Assembly: GCA_943788145.1 (NCBI GenBank)
Contig: CALSPD010000017.1
Coordinates: 1 to 60,572 of the forward strand
Direction: 5' to 3'
From: an uncultured Flavobacteriales bacterium
Lineage (GTDB): Bacteria > Bacteroidota > Bacteroidia > Flavobacteriales_G > Salibacteraceae
DNA length: 60,572 bases
Of this stretch, positions 18,721 through 28,439 are shown piece after piece. The translations under genes and the position numbers were made by a program. The stretch's first letter is position 1; each line of letters starts with the position of its first letter. Under the pieces are notes generated by a model. The model ran no database searches, was not told where the DNA came from, and saw only the letters and a list, made by a program, of their open reading frames with translations.

Positions 18721-20349
18721 ATGCCAAAAGGATTATATCAAATACCCTATCCAGAGAACGAGCCAGTTAGAAGCTACGCTCCTGGCAGCGATGAATTAGA
18801 ATCGCTTCTTGACACCTACAATCAAATGTATAACCAGGCTCCTATTGACATGCCTATGTACATTGGCGGTAAGGAAGTTCGAACGAATCAGAAAATGATG
18901 ATGAACCCTCCGCACGAGCATAAAAAAGTGTTGGGTCATTTTAATTATGGTGACGCTTCACATGTTGAAGCGGCTATTGATGCAGCCTTGAAAGCAAAAG
19001 ATGCTTGGAGCGCTTTACCTTGGGAACATAGAGCAAGTATTTTCATGAAGGCCGCAGACTTATTAGCTGGACCGTTCAGAGATAAAATGAATGCCGCTAC
19101 CATGTTGGCTCAATCAAAGAACGTTATGCAAGCTGAAATTGATGCCGCTTGTGAGATGATAGACTTTTTCAGATTCAACGTCTATCTCATGCAAGAGATG
19201 TATAGCAATCAACCAGACTCACAACCGGGCATTTGGAATCGATTGGAATATCGTCCATTAGAAGGGTTTGTATTTGCAATTTCTCCATTCAATTTCACTT
19301 CTATTGCAGCAAATCTTCCTGCCTCGGCAGCAATGATGGGCAATACTTGTGTATGGAAGCCTTCGGAAACCCAGATGTATTCTGCAAAAGTGATTATGGA
19401 ATTGTTCCATGAAGCTGGCTTACCTGATGGGGTCATCAATCTTATTTCTGTTGAAGGACCAGTAGCTGGAGACGTCATTTTTAAACACAAGGATTTTGCA
19501 GGACTTCACTTTACTGGATCTACAGGAGTGTTTCAGCACCTTTGGAAAGAAATAGGTAACAACATCAATCGATACCGATCCTATCCACGAATTGTTGGTG
19601 AAACTGGTGGAAAAGACTTCATAATGGTTCACTCTAGTGCAAATGCAGCGGAAGTTGCAACGGCTATTACAAGAGGTGCTTTTGAATTCCAAGGTCAAAA
19701 ATGTTCTGCGGCTTCACGTGCCTACATACCAAAAAGCCTGTGGCCTGCCGTTCAAGAACAAGTGATTGAAGATGTGAAGTCCTTTAAAATGGGTTCACCC
19801 GCTGATCCGAGAAATTTCATTAACGCTGTTATAGACAAGCGAGCCTTCGATAAAATTTCGGGTTACATCGATCACGCTAAAAATGCCACGGATGCTGAAA
19901 TCATCGTTGGTGGTGGTTATGACGACAGCGTTGGTTACTTCATTGAGCCAACAGTTGTTTTGACAACCAACCCAAAGTTCAAAACAATCTGCGAAGAAAT
20001 CTTCGGGCCGGTTATCACCATTTATGTCTATGAGGACGATAAATATGAGGAGACAATGGAGATTTTGAATCAAACTTCACCATACGCCCTTACGGGAAGT
20101 ATTTTCTCTAGAGACCGTTATGCCATTGACCTAGCTTGCAAAAAACTACAAGATTGCGCTGGGAATTTCTACATCAACGACAAGCCAACAGGAGCTGTCG
20201 TGAATCAGCAACCTTTTGGTGGTGCTCGAGGTTCGGGAACGAATGATAAGGCCGGTTCCATGTGGAATTTGATACGTTGGGTAAGCCCGCGTACCATCAA
20301 AGAAACCTTTGTTCCAGCAACGGAATATCGATATCCATTTTTAGGCTAG
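18721..20349 (+). CDS. pruA: L-glutamate gamma-semialdehyde (1-pyrroline-5-carboxylate) dehydrogenase
   Basis: The 542-aa protein is a class-4 aldehyde dehydrogenase of the P5CDH type: the N-terminal NEPVRSYAPGS arm, ISPFNFTSIAANLP, GLHFTGSTGVF (NAD-binding), catalytic-base Glu294 in GETGGKD, and nucleophile Cys328 in FQGQKCSAASR. The C-terminal half has EEIFGPVITIYVY and QPFGGARGSGTNDKAG. It converts glutamate semialdehyde from proline breakdown to glutamate. The length is the single-domain eukaryote/Bacteroidota type, not the PutA fusion. A strong terminator follows. Confidence 0.95.
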   Translation: MPKGLYQIPYPENEPVRSYAPGSDELESLLDTYNQMYNQAPIDMPMYIGGKEVRTNQKMMMNPPHEHKKVLGHFNYGDASHVEAAIDAALKAKDAWSALPWEHRASIFMKAADLLAGPFRDKMNAATMLAQSKNVMQAEIDAACEMIDFFRFNVYLMQEMYSNQPDSQPGIWNRLEYRPLEGFVFAISPFNFTSIAANLPASAAMMGNTCVWKPSETQMYSAKVIMELFHEAGLPDGVINLISVEGPVAGDVIFKHKDFAGLHFTGSTGVFQHLWKEIGNNINRYRSYPRIVGETGGKDFIMVHSSANAAEVATAITRGAFEFQGQKCSAASRAYIPKSLWPAVQEQVIEDVKSFKMGSPADPRNFINAVIDKRAFDKISGYIDHAKNATDAEIIVGGGYDDSVGYFIEPTVVLTTNPKFKTICEEIFGPVITIYVYEDDKYEETMEILNQTSPYALTGSIFSRDRYAIDLACKKLQDCAGNFYINDKPTGAVVNQQPFGGARGSGTNDKAGSMWNLIRWVSPRTIKETFVPATEYRYPFLG

Positions 20350-20369
20350 AAATGATCAAATAGTTTTGA

Positions 20370-20405
20370 AACCGCTACTTCGCTTTGGAGGTAGCGGTTT
20401 TTTTT
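20370..20405 (+). terminator. Rho-independent terminator after pruA
   Basis: A 9-base perfect stem AACCGCTAC (20370-20378) pairs with GTAGCGGTT (20391-20399) around a 12-base loop and runs into eight T (20398-20405). The stop codon of pruA is 20 bases upstream. Confidence 0.9.
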
Positions 20406-20609
20406 ATGCTATATCTGAAACCATGTTGGATCACGAAGCGAGCCCAGTTAAGGAAGAACCATTCGAAATACCAGCTTTTAACAAGGTAATCGCTAATCCC
20501 ATCAACTAGAATTAACTGAGGATTGATGTCATCGAGGCCTTGGTTCATTGGCTCAACTATATTCTCATTTTCCCGTGACTTTTATTCCCGGCACGCTATT
20601 TTTGAAATT

Positions 20610-21948
20610 ATGAGCAAATGGATCCCCATTCTATTTCTAAGCCTTGCCTTTTTTAGTGTTAAAGCCCAAGAGAAAACCGTCTATCAATTTGATATAAAGG
20701 AGGAAATAGCCCCACCCATTTGGCGGAAAACCAAAATGGCCATGAAGGAGGCGCATGAATTGAAGGCTGATATCATTTTCATTAACATGAACACATACGG
20801 AGGTGCGGTTGATGCAGCCGATTCCATTCGAACCATTATTCTACAATCAAAAATTCCCGTTTACATTTTAATTGAAAACAATGCTGCATCGGCTGGAGCA
20901 TTGATTTCCTTAGCCTGTGACAGCATTTTTATGCAGCCAGGATCAACTATTGGTGCCGCCACGGTTGTGAATCAAGATGGAGAACAGGTTCCAGATAAGT
21001 ATCAAAGTTATATGCGCAAGAAAATGCGTGCAACGGCTGAGGAAACTGGCCGCGATCCAGATATAGCTGAGGCTATGGTCGATCCCGACAAGGTAGTCGA
21101 AGGCGTTTCAGAAGCTGGTAAGGTGGGTGACTTTAACCGTTAGCGAAGCAATTGCCCTAGGATTTTGCGATGGCGAATACAATACGCCAAAAGAAGCCTT
21201 AGCACATTGTGGCATTGCGGATTATACCATCAAGAAACAAAATCTTTCGGTGGTTGATCGCATCATTGGATTACTCATTAATCCTGCGGTTAGTGGACTC
21301 CTTATTTTGGTCATTTTCGGTGGCATTTATTTCGAGCTACAATCTCCGGGAATCGGGTTTCCAATTCTTGCTGCTATAATTGCGGCCATACTTTACTTCA
21401 TGCCGCTCTATCTCGAAGGGTTAGCGGCCAATTGGGAAATCCTCATTTTTATTGTTGGCCTCATTCTAATTGCTTTAGAACTATTTGTCATTCCTGGCTT
21501 TGGGGGTTGCTGGCATAGCTGGCTTAACATTGGCAATAAGTGGTTTGGCCTTAAGCATGGTAGGCAATGTGGGGTTCGATTTTCAGCCCGTAGATATGAA
21601 GTCGTTTGATTGAATCTTTTTTAATTGTCATAATTGCCCGCGGGAGTTTCTGTAGCCGGCTCCATCTTCCTAGCAGTTAAACTGTTCGAAACGAATGCTT
21701 TTTCGCATATCGTACTCAATGCCGAACAAAGAAAGGAAGAAGGCTATGTTGGCCACATCAACCACTGAATTTAGCCTGATCGGATCTGTTGGTATTGCGC
21801 ACACCGGACATGCGACCCGCAGGTAAGGTTGAAATTGATTCGCAACTTCATGATGCAACGGCTGAAACTGGTTTTATTACGAAAGGAACATCCGTCAAGG
21901 TCATTTCATACAGTGGAGCTCAAACTTAAAGTACGTTCAATATCGTGA
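20610..21948 (+). CDS. nfeD: NfeD-family membrane serine-protease-like protein, multiple apparent frameshifts
   Basis: The start at 20610 gives a signal peptide (MSKWIPILFLSLAFFSVKAQ). A ClpP/SppA-like domain follows, with NMNTYGGAVDAADSIR, the NNAASAGALISLACD nucleophile region (Ser in AASAG) and PGSTIGAATVV. Then come four membrane segments (LLIFG/GIGFPILAAII type) and a C-terminal OB-fold (MRPAGKVEID ... FITKGTSVKV). At least seven single-base errors break it, near 21126, 21507, 21608, 21636, 21766, 21807 and 21923; several are in G or A runs. Repaired, it is about 446 aa, normal for long NfeD, and ends at TGA 21946-21948, overlapping the next gene's GTG. NfeD partners stomatin-like proteins in membrane quality control; no stomatin gene is adjacent here. 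Confidence 0.78.
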
Positions 21949-22698
21949 GATTAGCGTTTATAATTTTAATGATTGCGTGTTTCGCATCGCCTGTGAACGC
22001 GCAAAGCAGGTATTTGAAGAAACCAAATAAATACTTGCTCAAATCAGACACGACAAACGCTATGCTTGCTTTGAATAAAATGATTGCTAAGCACCCTACT
22101 GAGGCTGATTTATACATGAAACGGGGCTGTACTAAAGATGGGCGCGTAAAAACTTTGATGCGGCCATGGTTGACCTAAACTCCTATTGCGGCTATAATCA
22201 AGTTTGTGGCCAAGCCGAGTTACTAAAAGGCATAATTCGCTACGAACAGCTGGATTATCGCGGAGCGATTGAGCATTTGAGCGCATATTCTATAAGGCGT
22301 GACGATGAACAGGTTTGGAATTATTTGGGCATGTGTCACTTAAAACTTAAAAATTATCAAATCGCGCGAAACGCTTTCGAAAAAGCCTTTGAGTCGAATG
22401 GTAAAAATCAGGGCGCTTTATACAATGCCGGTTTGGCGAGTTACTTAAACGAGGAATATGAAATGGCAATCGACTTTTTCAATCGATCCATAGAATTACT
22501 ACCGGGAGACCTTAATTCATGGATGGGTCTGGGTCTAGCACAAACTGCTCTACATCGATTTTCGGACGCCAACAAATCATTTAGACAAGCTTTGGCCATT
22601 GACGGAAAACAATGGGGACCGCCCTATACAATATTGGCGTGAACTACTACGGAATGATCGAGAAAGATGAAGCCCTGTGTGTATTGGGAAAAAGCTAA
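21945..22698 (+). CDS. Secreted TPR-repeat protein, apparent frameshifts
   Basis: It starts at GTG 21945, overlapping the NfeD stop (GTGA), with a signal peptide (MRLAFIILMIACFASPVNAQ). The frame changes once near 22130-22150 (KRG then VLKMGA then KNFDAAMVDLNSY) and again near 22615 (GKQWG then TALYNIGVNYYG). At least five TPR-like helical pairs are visible, such as VWNYLGMCHLKLKNYQIARN and ALYNAGLASYLNEEYEMA. TPRs mediate protein contacts; the partner is unknown. The exact C-terminus is uncertain: one frame stops at 22696-22698 beside the convergent symporter stop, while a TPR-like continuation ([12 protein letters not shown]) would run into the symporter tail. Confidence 0.65.
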
Positions 22699-24192
22699 TC
22701 AATATTCGGAATCTAGCAGCGGGTCAGGCGTTGGAGCAGTAGTGCCAAGAGAAAGCAACCAAAGACCAAAAAAAGTAATCAAGCCGTTGATTAACAGTAG
22801 TTCAAACCCAATTTTATAGCCTCCAAACCATTGTTCCGAAAAGAACTTCAGGCAAAATGAAATAATCGGGGGGCAATTGATGCAAACGATTGGCACATAG
22901 ATGTCTCGAACCGTCCATTTCGTAAAGAGACCAAAGGCGAAAAGTCCAAGCAATGGCCCGTATGTCAATCCAGCAATTTTAAATAGCTCAGAAATGACGC
23001 TTTCGTTATTAAACATTTCGAAAATGACAATTACGAGAAATAAAATGAATGAAAATCCGACATGAACGCGCTTTCGAACGGAGCGATCGCTGTCTTTTGG
23101 TTTTTTGTCCATTCCCAAAAAGTCAACACAAAAGGATGTTGTTAAGGCCGTCAGAGCGGCTGTCGGCACTCGAATATGCCGCAGCTACCAAACCGATGAT
23201 AAACAACACTCCCGCTAGCGACCCAAGCTCACCACTTAGCGCCAACATGGGATATAATTGATCTCCTTTTGCGGCCAAATCGAAACCAATTTGATCTCGA
23301 AACATGTAGAGCATAGCTCCTAGGCTTAGAAAAAGCAAATTGGCGACTACCAAAATAACGCTGAACCAAAACATATTCTTTTGTGCCTCTTTGATTGATT
23401 TGCAACTCAAGTTTTTTTGCATCATATCTTGATCCAGTCCGGTCATGCTGATCGTGATAAACATACCCGCGAAAAATTGCTTTACAAAATGCTGATCACT
23501 GTTCCAATCGTCCCAATGAAACCAGTCCGAGTAGCTCGATGCTGCAATGGTTGATGTCAGGCCCGTATACGACAAATCCAACGCATCCTTGATTACAAAA
23601 AATGGTCACCACAGCGGCCAGTAGCATGGCTGCAGTTTGCAGGGTATCTGTCCAAAATTATGGTCTTAATTCCACTCTTAAACGTGTAAACCCAAATTAG
23701 GGACACAGCCACTAGAAACTGCCACCCAAAAGGGTAAACCTATATCCTTAAAGACAGCAATGTAAAGTGAAATCGCGACCAAAAACAATCGAAATGAAGC
23801 ACCTATAATGCGTGAAATCAAAAAGTAAAATGCGCCTGTTTTGTGGCTCCAAAATCCGAATCGCTGTTCGAGGTAGCCATAGATAGACGTGGAAATTAAG
23901 CCGATAATAAAGCGGCAGCAGCACGGTTCCAATCACGAGATAACCCGCTAAATAGCCGAGCACCATTTGCATATAGCTAAATCCGCTTTGGGCCACCCAA
24001 CCCGGAATTGAAACGAAGGTAACTCCGCTCAATGATGCACCTATCATTCCGAAAGCCACGATATACCAAGGAGACTGTTTCTTACCAAGAAAAAACGCCT
24101 CGTTCGATTCATCCTTACTTGTCAGGAATGATATTCCATTTAATACTCCCGAAATAGACGACTATAATGAGAATGACAGTGATGGAACTCAT
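22699..24192 (-). CDS. Sodium:solute symporter (SSS family), multiple apparent frameshifts
   Basis: Read with repairs, the protein runs from [17 protein letters not shown] through [19 protein letters not shown] and [15 protein letters not shown] to [14 protein letters not shown]. It then continues through [33 protein letters not shown] and [12 protein letters not shown]. These are the hallmark helices of the SSS/SLC5 family (sodium-coupled uptake of sugars, proline, vitamins or urea), about 495 aa. Frame breaks lie near 24145, 23895, 23705-23730, 23590-23640 and 23150. All pieces are on one strand and in order, so the gene is intact in gene order but broken in reading frame. Substrate cannot be inferred. 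It converges on the TPR gene. Confidence 0.75.
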
Positions 24193-24299
24193 AGGCACAA
24201 AATAATAGTGACGATTGGCGCGCTTAACAAGCTAGGGGAGTAATTTTCAACAAGAGACCGCTTGCGGGTGAATCTACCTTACTTAGTGCGATATTAGAC

Positions 24300-25004
24300 T
24301 TATTGGACCTCTTCCCTCCAAACGGGAGCCACAAAGTGTTTGTCAAATTTCGGATCGAAACTTCCTAGGATCAAGGTAGAGTCTGCATTAGAAACATACA
24401 TCCAAGACCCCGCATTCACTGAGAACTCGTATTTCTCTCCTCCCTGAATTAAAACTCCAGTGTATCGACATGGGTAATGCCCGAACAAATGATGCCATTC
24501 AATGCCGCTAACGGGACGCGCGTGTTCGATGATTTCGTATAAAACATCCGAATCAATTTTCCATGAGTTGCAGATGGAAGAATCTGCAGCGGCTGTCGGA
24601 TAACTATTTGATGCCGAGAATTGATCAATATCAAAGGTTTTCGATTTATCAAAAAACAAAGATGAGGACTGAAACACTGCAATGTTCGACTCGGGAAATT
24701 CCTGTAGTTTGAAAAACGTATTGACTGGGAATTGGATTTTCTATAATATTCATCCCTTTCCTTGTGGCCTCGGTATAAAAGCGTCTCCCCTACTTCGTAT
24801 CCACCCGACCAGCGTCCAGCCAGCATAAGGCTGCTATCCGAATTGGTTATCATTTCGACAAAACTTGAATCCGGGAAAAGCTTCACCTCAATTCGACCCT
24901 CGCTCGACTCCAGTTGAAACTCTTTTATAGGTCCAGAGCAAGAGGCTAAAAACCACAGTAAAAAGGAATATCGGAATAAGGCTTAGTCGGGACCATACGT
25001 GCAT
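24300..25004 (-). CDS. Hypothetical lipoprotein, apparent frameshifts
   Basis: From the ATG at 25004 a hydrophobic stretch (SLIPIFLFTVVF) leads, after a one-base shift near 24948, into ASCSGPIKEFQLESSEGRI, a lipobox with lipidated Cys. The next block (VKLFPDSSFVEMITNSDSSL, AGRWSGGYEVGETLL) shifts again near 24770 and 24730 before NTFFKLQEFPESNIAVF and the final block ending WREEVQ at 24300. Repaired length is about 234 aa. I recognise no domain. The dense errors make the middle part tentative. Confidence 0.5.
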
Positions 25005-25018
25005 TTTACGGAGCAAAT

Positions 25019-26384
25019 CTAGCTATTGCGCATTCTAAGGAGTTCACTGATAATGGATTGACGTTCCTTCAAAATGTCTTCAATCACATTGGCATGTTTC
25101 TTTTCCAAGCTCTTCCAATTCATATACTTTCCTGCCTGAATGACCCATTTATAGTACAACATGGCAAATCGCCCAGAGATATATCCAAGCCCCATTGTGA
25201 AGGCTAGGGCGATCCAAAAAGAGGTTAGCACAGAGCCAAGAATCAATAAGAGAATATACCACACCAGAAAAATTACAAATCCAGCCATAAAGCCCAAACT
25301 TCCCGCAAAAGCAGAGTTAAGTTGACCGTCTTTATGTTCTCCCGTGACCTTTGAAAGAAAATATTTTCGGTAGGCCCAGTTTGTAAGCAGAAAGGGTAAC
25401 AGGTTGAAAATGGTACCTGTAACAAAAAGTGGAAAAACCAAAAACAATACCCAAGACCTTCATGAAAAGGTTGGTCGGTTTTTCTTCGAAGGGGTTATAC
25501 TTTCTGAATCCAAGCGTCTGATACTCATCGAGGTAATTCCTTAATCGTTTGGCTATCGCGCTCACTTCTGTTGGTTTTTCGTGGGAAAGCTGGATGATTT
25601 CATTCACAATTCGCTTTCGAATCTTGAATTCACCTTCCACATCTCCCTCTGCAATTCCCAATTCAGCCATGAGTACATCGGTCAAAACGCGCTTAACATC
25701 TTTAATAAACTGAAAATTTTCTGCGTCTTCAGGGTAATAAACAAGGTCTGACATGCGATCGTGAATGCGTGCAGTCATTTGCCTAACCTGCTCCTTTTCG
25801 TCCAGTGTTGAATCAGCTATAATGTCGGAGAAATCAACAGCTTCTCCTACATTGATCAACACGTTCGTTTGAAAGCGATGTGTGTTCGAATAGTTTAACC
25901 CGATTGGAATAAGCTTGACCGCATTTTCACGACCTATGTGCTTATCCGCACCCATTTTTATGCGCGCTGCTCCTGTTTTAATATCTCTGATCCAAGGAAC
26001 CGTTTTACTACTCGCCTCCGGAAAAATGATGATGCGCTTTCCCTCCTCAAGGCTGCGATAACTAGCGCTAAACATTTCTTCATTGCTGGACTGTTCCTTC
26101 TCTTTTCCTTTTGCCAACCAAGGTCGATAAACTGGAATCATATTAAACTGATTCTGGAACAACCAAGATTGCATGCCTTTTCCAAACCATTCAGCTCCAG
26201 CCAAAAAGTAAATAGGCCTTTTGGTAGTGCTTGCTACCACAATAGGATCAAAAAGCGCGCTTGGGTGGTTGCAAACGTAAATGGTAGAATCCTCTTCAAG
26301 TCGATTGGCTCCGATCACATCGATGCGTTTAAAATAGGCTCGCAACGAGATGATGACTAAAGGTTTGAATAGGTTATATAGCAT
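25019..26384 (-). CDS. PlsC-like glycerophosphate acyltransferase-family protein, one apparent frameshift
   Basis: The N-terminal half has the acyltransferase motifs: block I NHPSALFDPIVVA (with the H-x5-D spacing common in Bacteroidota homologues), block III FPEASSK, and PIGLNY as block IV. A helical linker follows, then 3-4 membrane segments in the C-terminal 150 residues (FVIFLVWYILLLILGSVL). The frame breaks in a T5 run on the coding strand near 25443; removing one T joins KVLGIVLVFPLFVTGTIF and gives 454 aa. Such proteins acylate lysophosphatidate or lyso-lipids at the inner membrane. It is divergent from the AMP nucleosidase gene. Confidence 0.82.
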
Positions 26385-26449
26385 TGTGTCGAAAATAGCC
26401 CATTATGTCAATTCTCAACATCATGTGCATTGATTACCTTTCCACTACC

Positions 26450-27223
26450 ATGAAAACCAAAGAAGAAATTGTAGCCAACTGGTTGCCTAGATACACGGGC
26501 GCAGCACTCTCCACTATCTCTAAATATATCCTACTCACCAATTTTGACAACTATGTAGAACGCTTTGCTTCGTTGCACAACATTCCGGTAAATGGACACG
26601 ATAAAGCAATGCCTAATGCCAGCGCAGATGGGATTACCATCATAAACTTTGGCATGGGAAGCCCAAATGCGGCCACTATTATGGATTTACTTTCTGCCAT
26701 TGAACCAGAGGCGGTCTTATTCTTAGGCAAATGCGGTGGACTGAAGAGCAAGAGTCGAGTTGGCGACTTTATTTTGCCCATCGCAGGAATTCGAGGTGAG
26801 GGAACTTCGAATGACTATTTTCCTGCGGAAGTACCTGCACTGCCAGCTTTTACCTTGCAACGAGCCGTCTCAAGCACCATTCGCGATCATGGCTTCGACT
26901 ATTGGACGGGAACGGTTTACACCACCAATCGAAGAGTTTGGGAACATGATGAGCGATTCAAGGAATACCTTAGAAGCGTCAGAGCGATGGCCATTGATAT
27001 GGAAACTACAACACTGTTTTCCGCAGGCTTTTACAACCACATTCCAATTGGCGCCTTGCTCTTAGTTACTGATCAACCTATGGTTCCCGAAGGCGTAAAA
27101 ACGGATGTTAGCGACCGATCTGTGACTGAAAAGTATGTGGACACCCACATCAATATTGGGATTGATGCTTTGAAAGAAATTCGCGAAAAAGGCAAGTCGG
27201 TGCGACATTTGAGGTTTGAATAA
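26450..27223 (+). CDS. amn: AMP nucleosidase, short form
   Basis: I start at ATG 26450 (MKTKEEIVANWLPRYTG), the conserved beginning of the short Bacteroidota AMP nucleosidases; an earlier ATG at 26405 adds an unrelated extension. The 257-aa phosphorylase-fold protein has NFGMGSPNAATIMDLL, LFLGKCGGL, GEGTSNDYFP and the AIDMETTTLFSAGF motif for nucleoside recognition. It hydrolyses AMP to adenine and ribose 5-phosphate. It lacks the N-terminal domain of the enterobacterial enzyme, as expected for this phylum. The next gene begins 2 bases after the stop. Confidence 0.9.
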   Translation: MKTKEEIVANWLPRYTGAALSTISKYILLTNFDNYVERFASLHNIPVNGHDKAMPNASADGITIINFGMGSPNAATIMDLLSAIEPEAVLFLGKCGGLKSKSRVGDFILPIAGIRGEGTSNDYFPAEVPALPAFTLQRAVSSTIRDHGFDYWTGTVYTTNRRVWEHDERFKEYLRSVRAMAIDMETTTLFSAGFYNHIPIGALLLVTDQPMVPEGVKTDVSDRSVTEKYVDTHINIGIDALKEIREKGKSVRHLRFE

Positions 27224-27225
27224 GC

Positions 27226-27768
27226 ATGGTTGAACCACAATTTATTGCCGATGCATTGACTGAAGAGCGAAGCAAGGCAAGCGTAAATCGAGTCATCCAT
27301 GTCCTGGAAAAAGAAGGATTGGACTTCGCACAATTCTTCGATTTTTTAAGCAATACTCCATTCCCATTGCGCTGGTATATGACTTGGGTGCTCACCCATT
27401 ATATCGAGCAAAATCCTGAAATCGGAAACAAGAACCAACATTTGATATGGAAGGAATTAAAAACCAATGACAACCAAAGTATGCTCCGCGACCTGTGGAG
27501 GTCAATGACTTTTATTGAAATTGATGAGGAATTAGCTGGAGACGTTTATGACGCAGCCGTGAAAACTTTAATGTCTGCTAAAAATGCCATTGCTGTTCGA
27601 GCACATGCTATGTATTGCGCAGCAAATATTGCAAAACCTTACAGCGAATTATGTCATGAATTGATCCTTTTACTCGAAGAATTTAAACTCGAAGAAAGCG
27701 CAGGATTAAAGGCAAGGGCTCAAAACCTTTCTAAACAACTAAGTCGAAATTTGCGGAAAGCAATTTAA
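27226..27768 (+). CDS. Hypothetical helical protein downstream of AMP nucleosidase
   Basis: The 180-aa protein is almost entirely helix-forming, with paired amphipathic segments (FAQFFDFLSNTPFPLRWYMT, AVRAHAMYCAANIAKPY, SAGLKARAQNLSKQLSRNL), which resembles short HEAT-type repeats. There is no signal peptide, so it should be cytoplasmic. It starts two bases after the AMP nucleosidase stop and must be co-transcribed. I do not recognise a named family. Confidence 0.7.
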   Translation: MVEPQFIADALTEERSKASVNRVIHVLEKEGLDFAQFFDFLSNTPFPLRWYMTWVLTHYIEQNPEIGNKNQHLIWKELKTNDNQSMLRDLWRSMTFIEIDEELAGDVYDAAVKTLMSAKNAIAVRAHAMYCAANIAKPYSELCHELILLLEEFKLEESAGLKARAQNLSKQLSRNLRKAI

Positions 27769-27785
27769 GCAGGAACTCTATACCT

Positions 27786-28439
27786 CTATAAAAGCATCTT
27801 TTTACAGGCTTCGCATAGCTTCAATTCCACACCGTCAATCGTGGAGATGGATTCAGCCGCATCTTGCATGACGCATTCTGTATTTGGACAATGGGGTAAT
27901 CCCAAATTATGACCAATTTCATGTACAGCCACTTTTTTAACCCGATCAATAAAGTGTTGCTTATTCGCATGTTTGAGTCGGAAGGTGGACACAACACAGC
28001 TCGCTCCAGGTCGATATCCTAGTCCAAACACGCCCCAATCTTCGTATTTATAGGCCGGATCTTTCACGTTTCCGTTTTCATCGCGCTTGGTGGTTGAAAT
28101 GTCAAAATGCGTAAAGCCGAGAACATGATCAATCGAGTCGGGTAACCTAGCTTTTAAATCCGCAATTATTTTATCTGCTCGATATCGGGGAGATTTCACG
28201 TTGATGAAACTGCCATCTGGCATCGGACTAGGTTTCAAGGTCAAAACTGGTAATCCGTAAATTTCTACGAGTGTTGCAGCAATGGTATCAACTAGTGCAG
28301 CATCACAACCATTAAAAGGCTGAACGGCCAAGGTTTTTACCCGATGCTCACAAGCTTGCAGGCAAAATACAAGGAAGGCAAGAAAAAGTGCATATCGGAC
28401 GCGAATCAAGGCGCCTCTTCGATCACTTCGCAAACACAT
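27786..28439 (-). CDS. Archaemetzincin-type zinc metalloprotease lipoprotein
   Basis: The C-terminal part carries the full archaemetzincin signature: HEIGHNLGLPHC (His173, Glu174, His177, His183, Cys184), Cys189-x-Met191, then after exactly 17 residues Cys209-x2-Cys212. The first part coordinates catalytic zinc and the cysteines a structural zinc. A lipobox (LQAC, Cys30) follows a basic/hydrophobic leader, so the enzyme should be lipid-anchored outside the cytoplasm, unlike the cytoplasmic archaeal members. The ATG at 28439 overlaps the upstream FGE-like gene by 34 bases. A TTG at 28409 would give a TTGA overlap and a tighter signal peptide. Substrate is unknown. Confidence 0.85.
   Translation of the reverse strand: MCLRSDRRGALIRVRYALFLAFLVFCLQACEHRVKTLAVQPFNGCDAALVDTIAATLVEIYGLPVLTLKPSPMPDGSFINVKSPRYRADKIIADLKARLPDSIDHVLGFTHFDISTTKRDENGNVKDPAYKYEDWGVFGLGYRPGASCVVSTFRLKHANKQHFIDRVKKVAVHEIGHNLGLPHCPNTECVMQDAAESISTIDGVELKLCEACKKMLL

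Noticed and set aside
20423..20509. 28-codon open frame (MLDHEASPVKEEPFEIPAFN...) after the pruA terminator
   Set aside because: Too short and without ribosome-binding or promoter context to support; kept only as a note.
20597..20604. TATTTTTG just before the nfeD ATG as a promoter
   Set aside because: Only five bases separate it from the start codon and no -33 element fits, so it would require a leaderless message.
20610..25004. True pseudogene island
   Set aside because: Every repaired protein is full length with intact motifs, and repairs restore stop/start overlap (for example GTGA at 21945-21948). Error is the simpler explanation.
26390..26418. TTG-N18-TATTTTCG on the minus strand before the acyltransferase gene
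   Set aside because: The -7 box would be five bases from the ATG; spacing is unsuitable for a normal leader.
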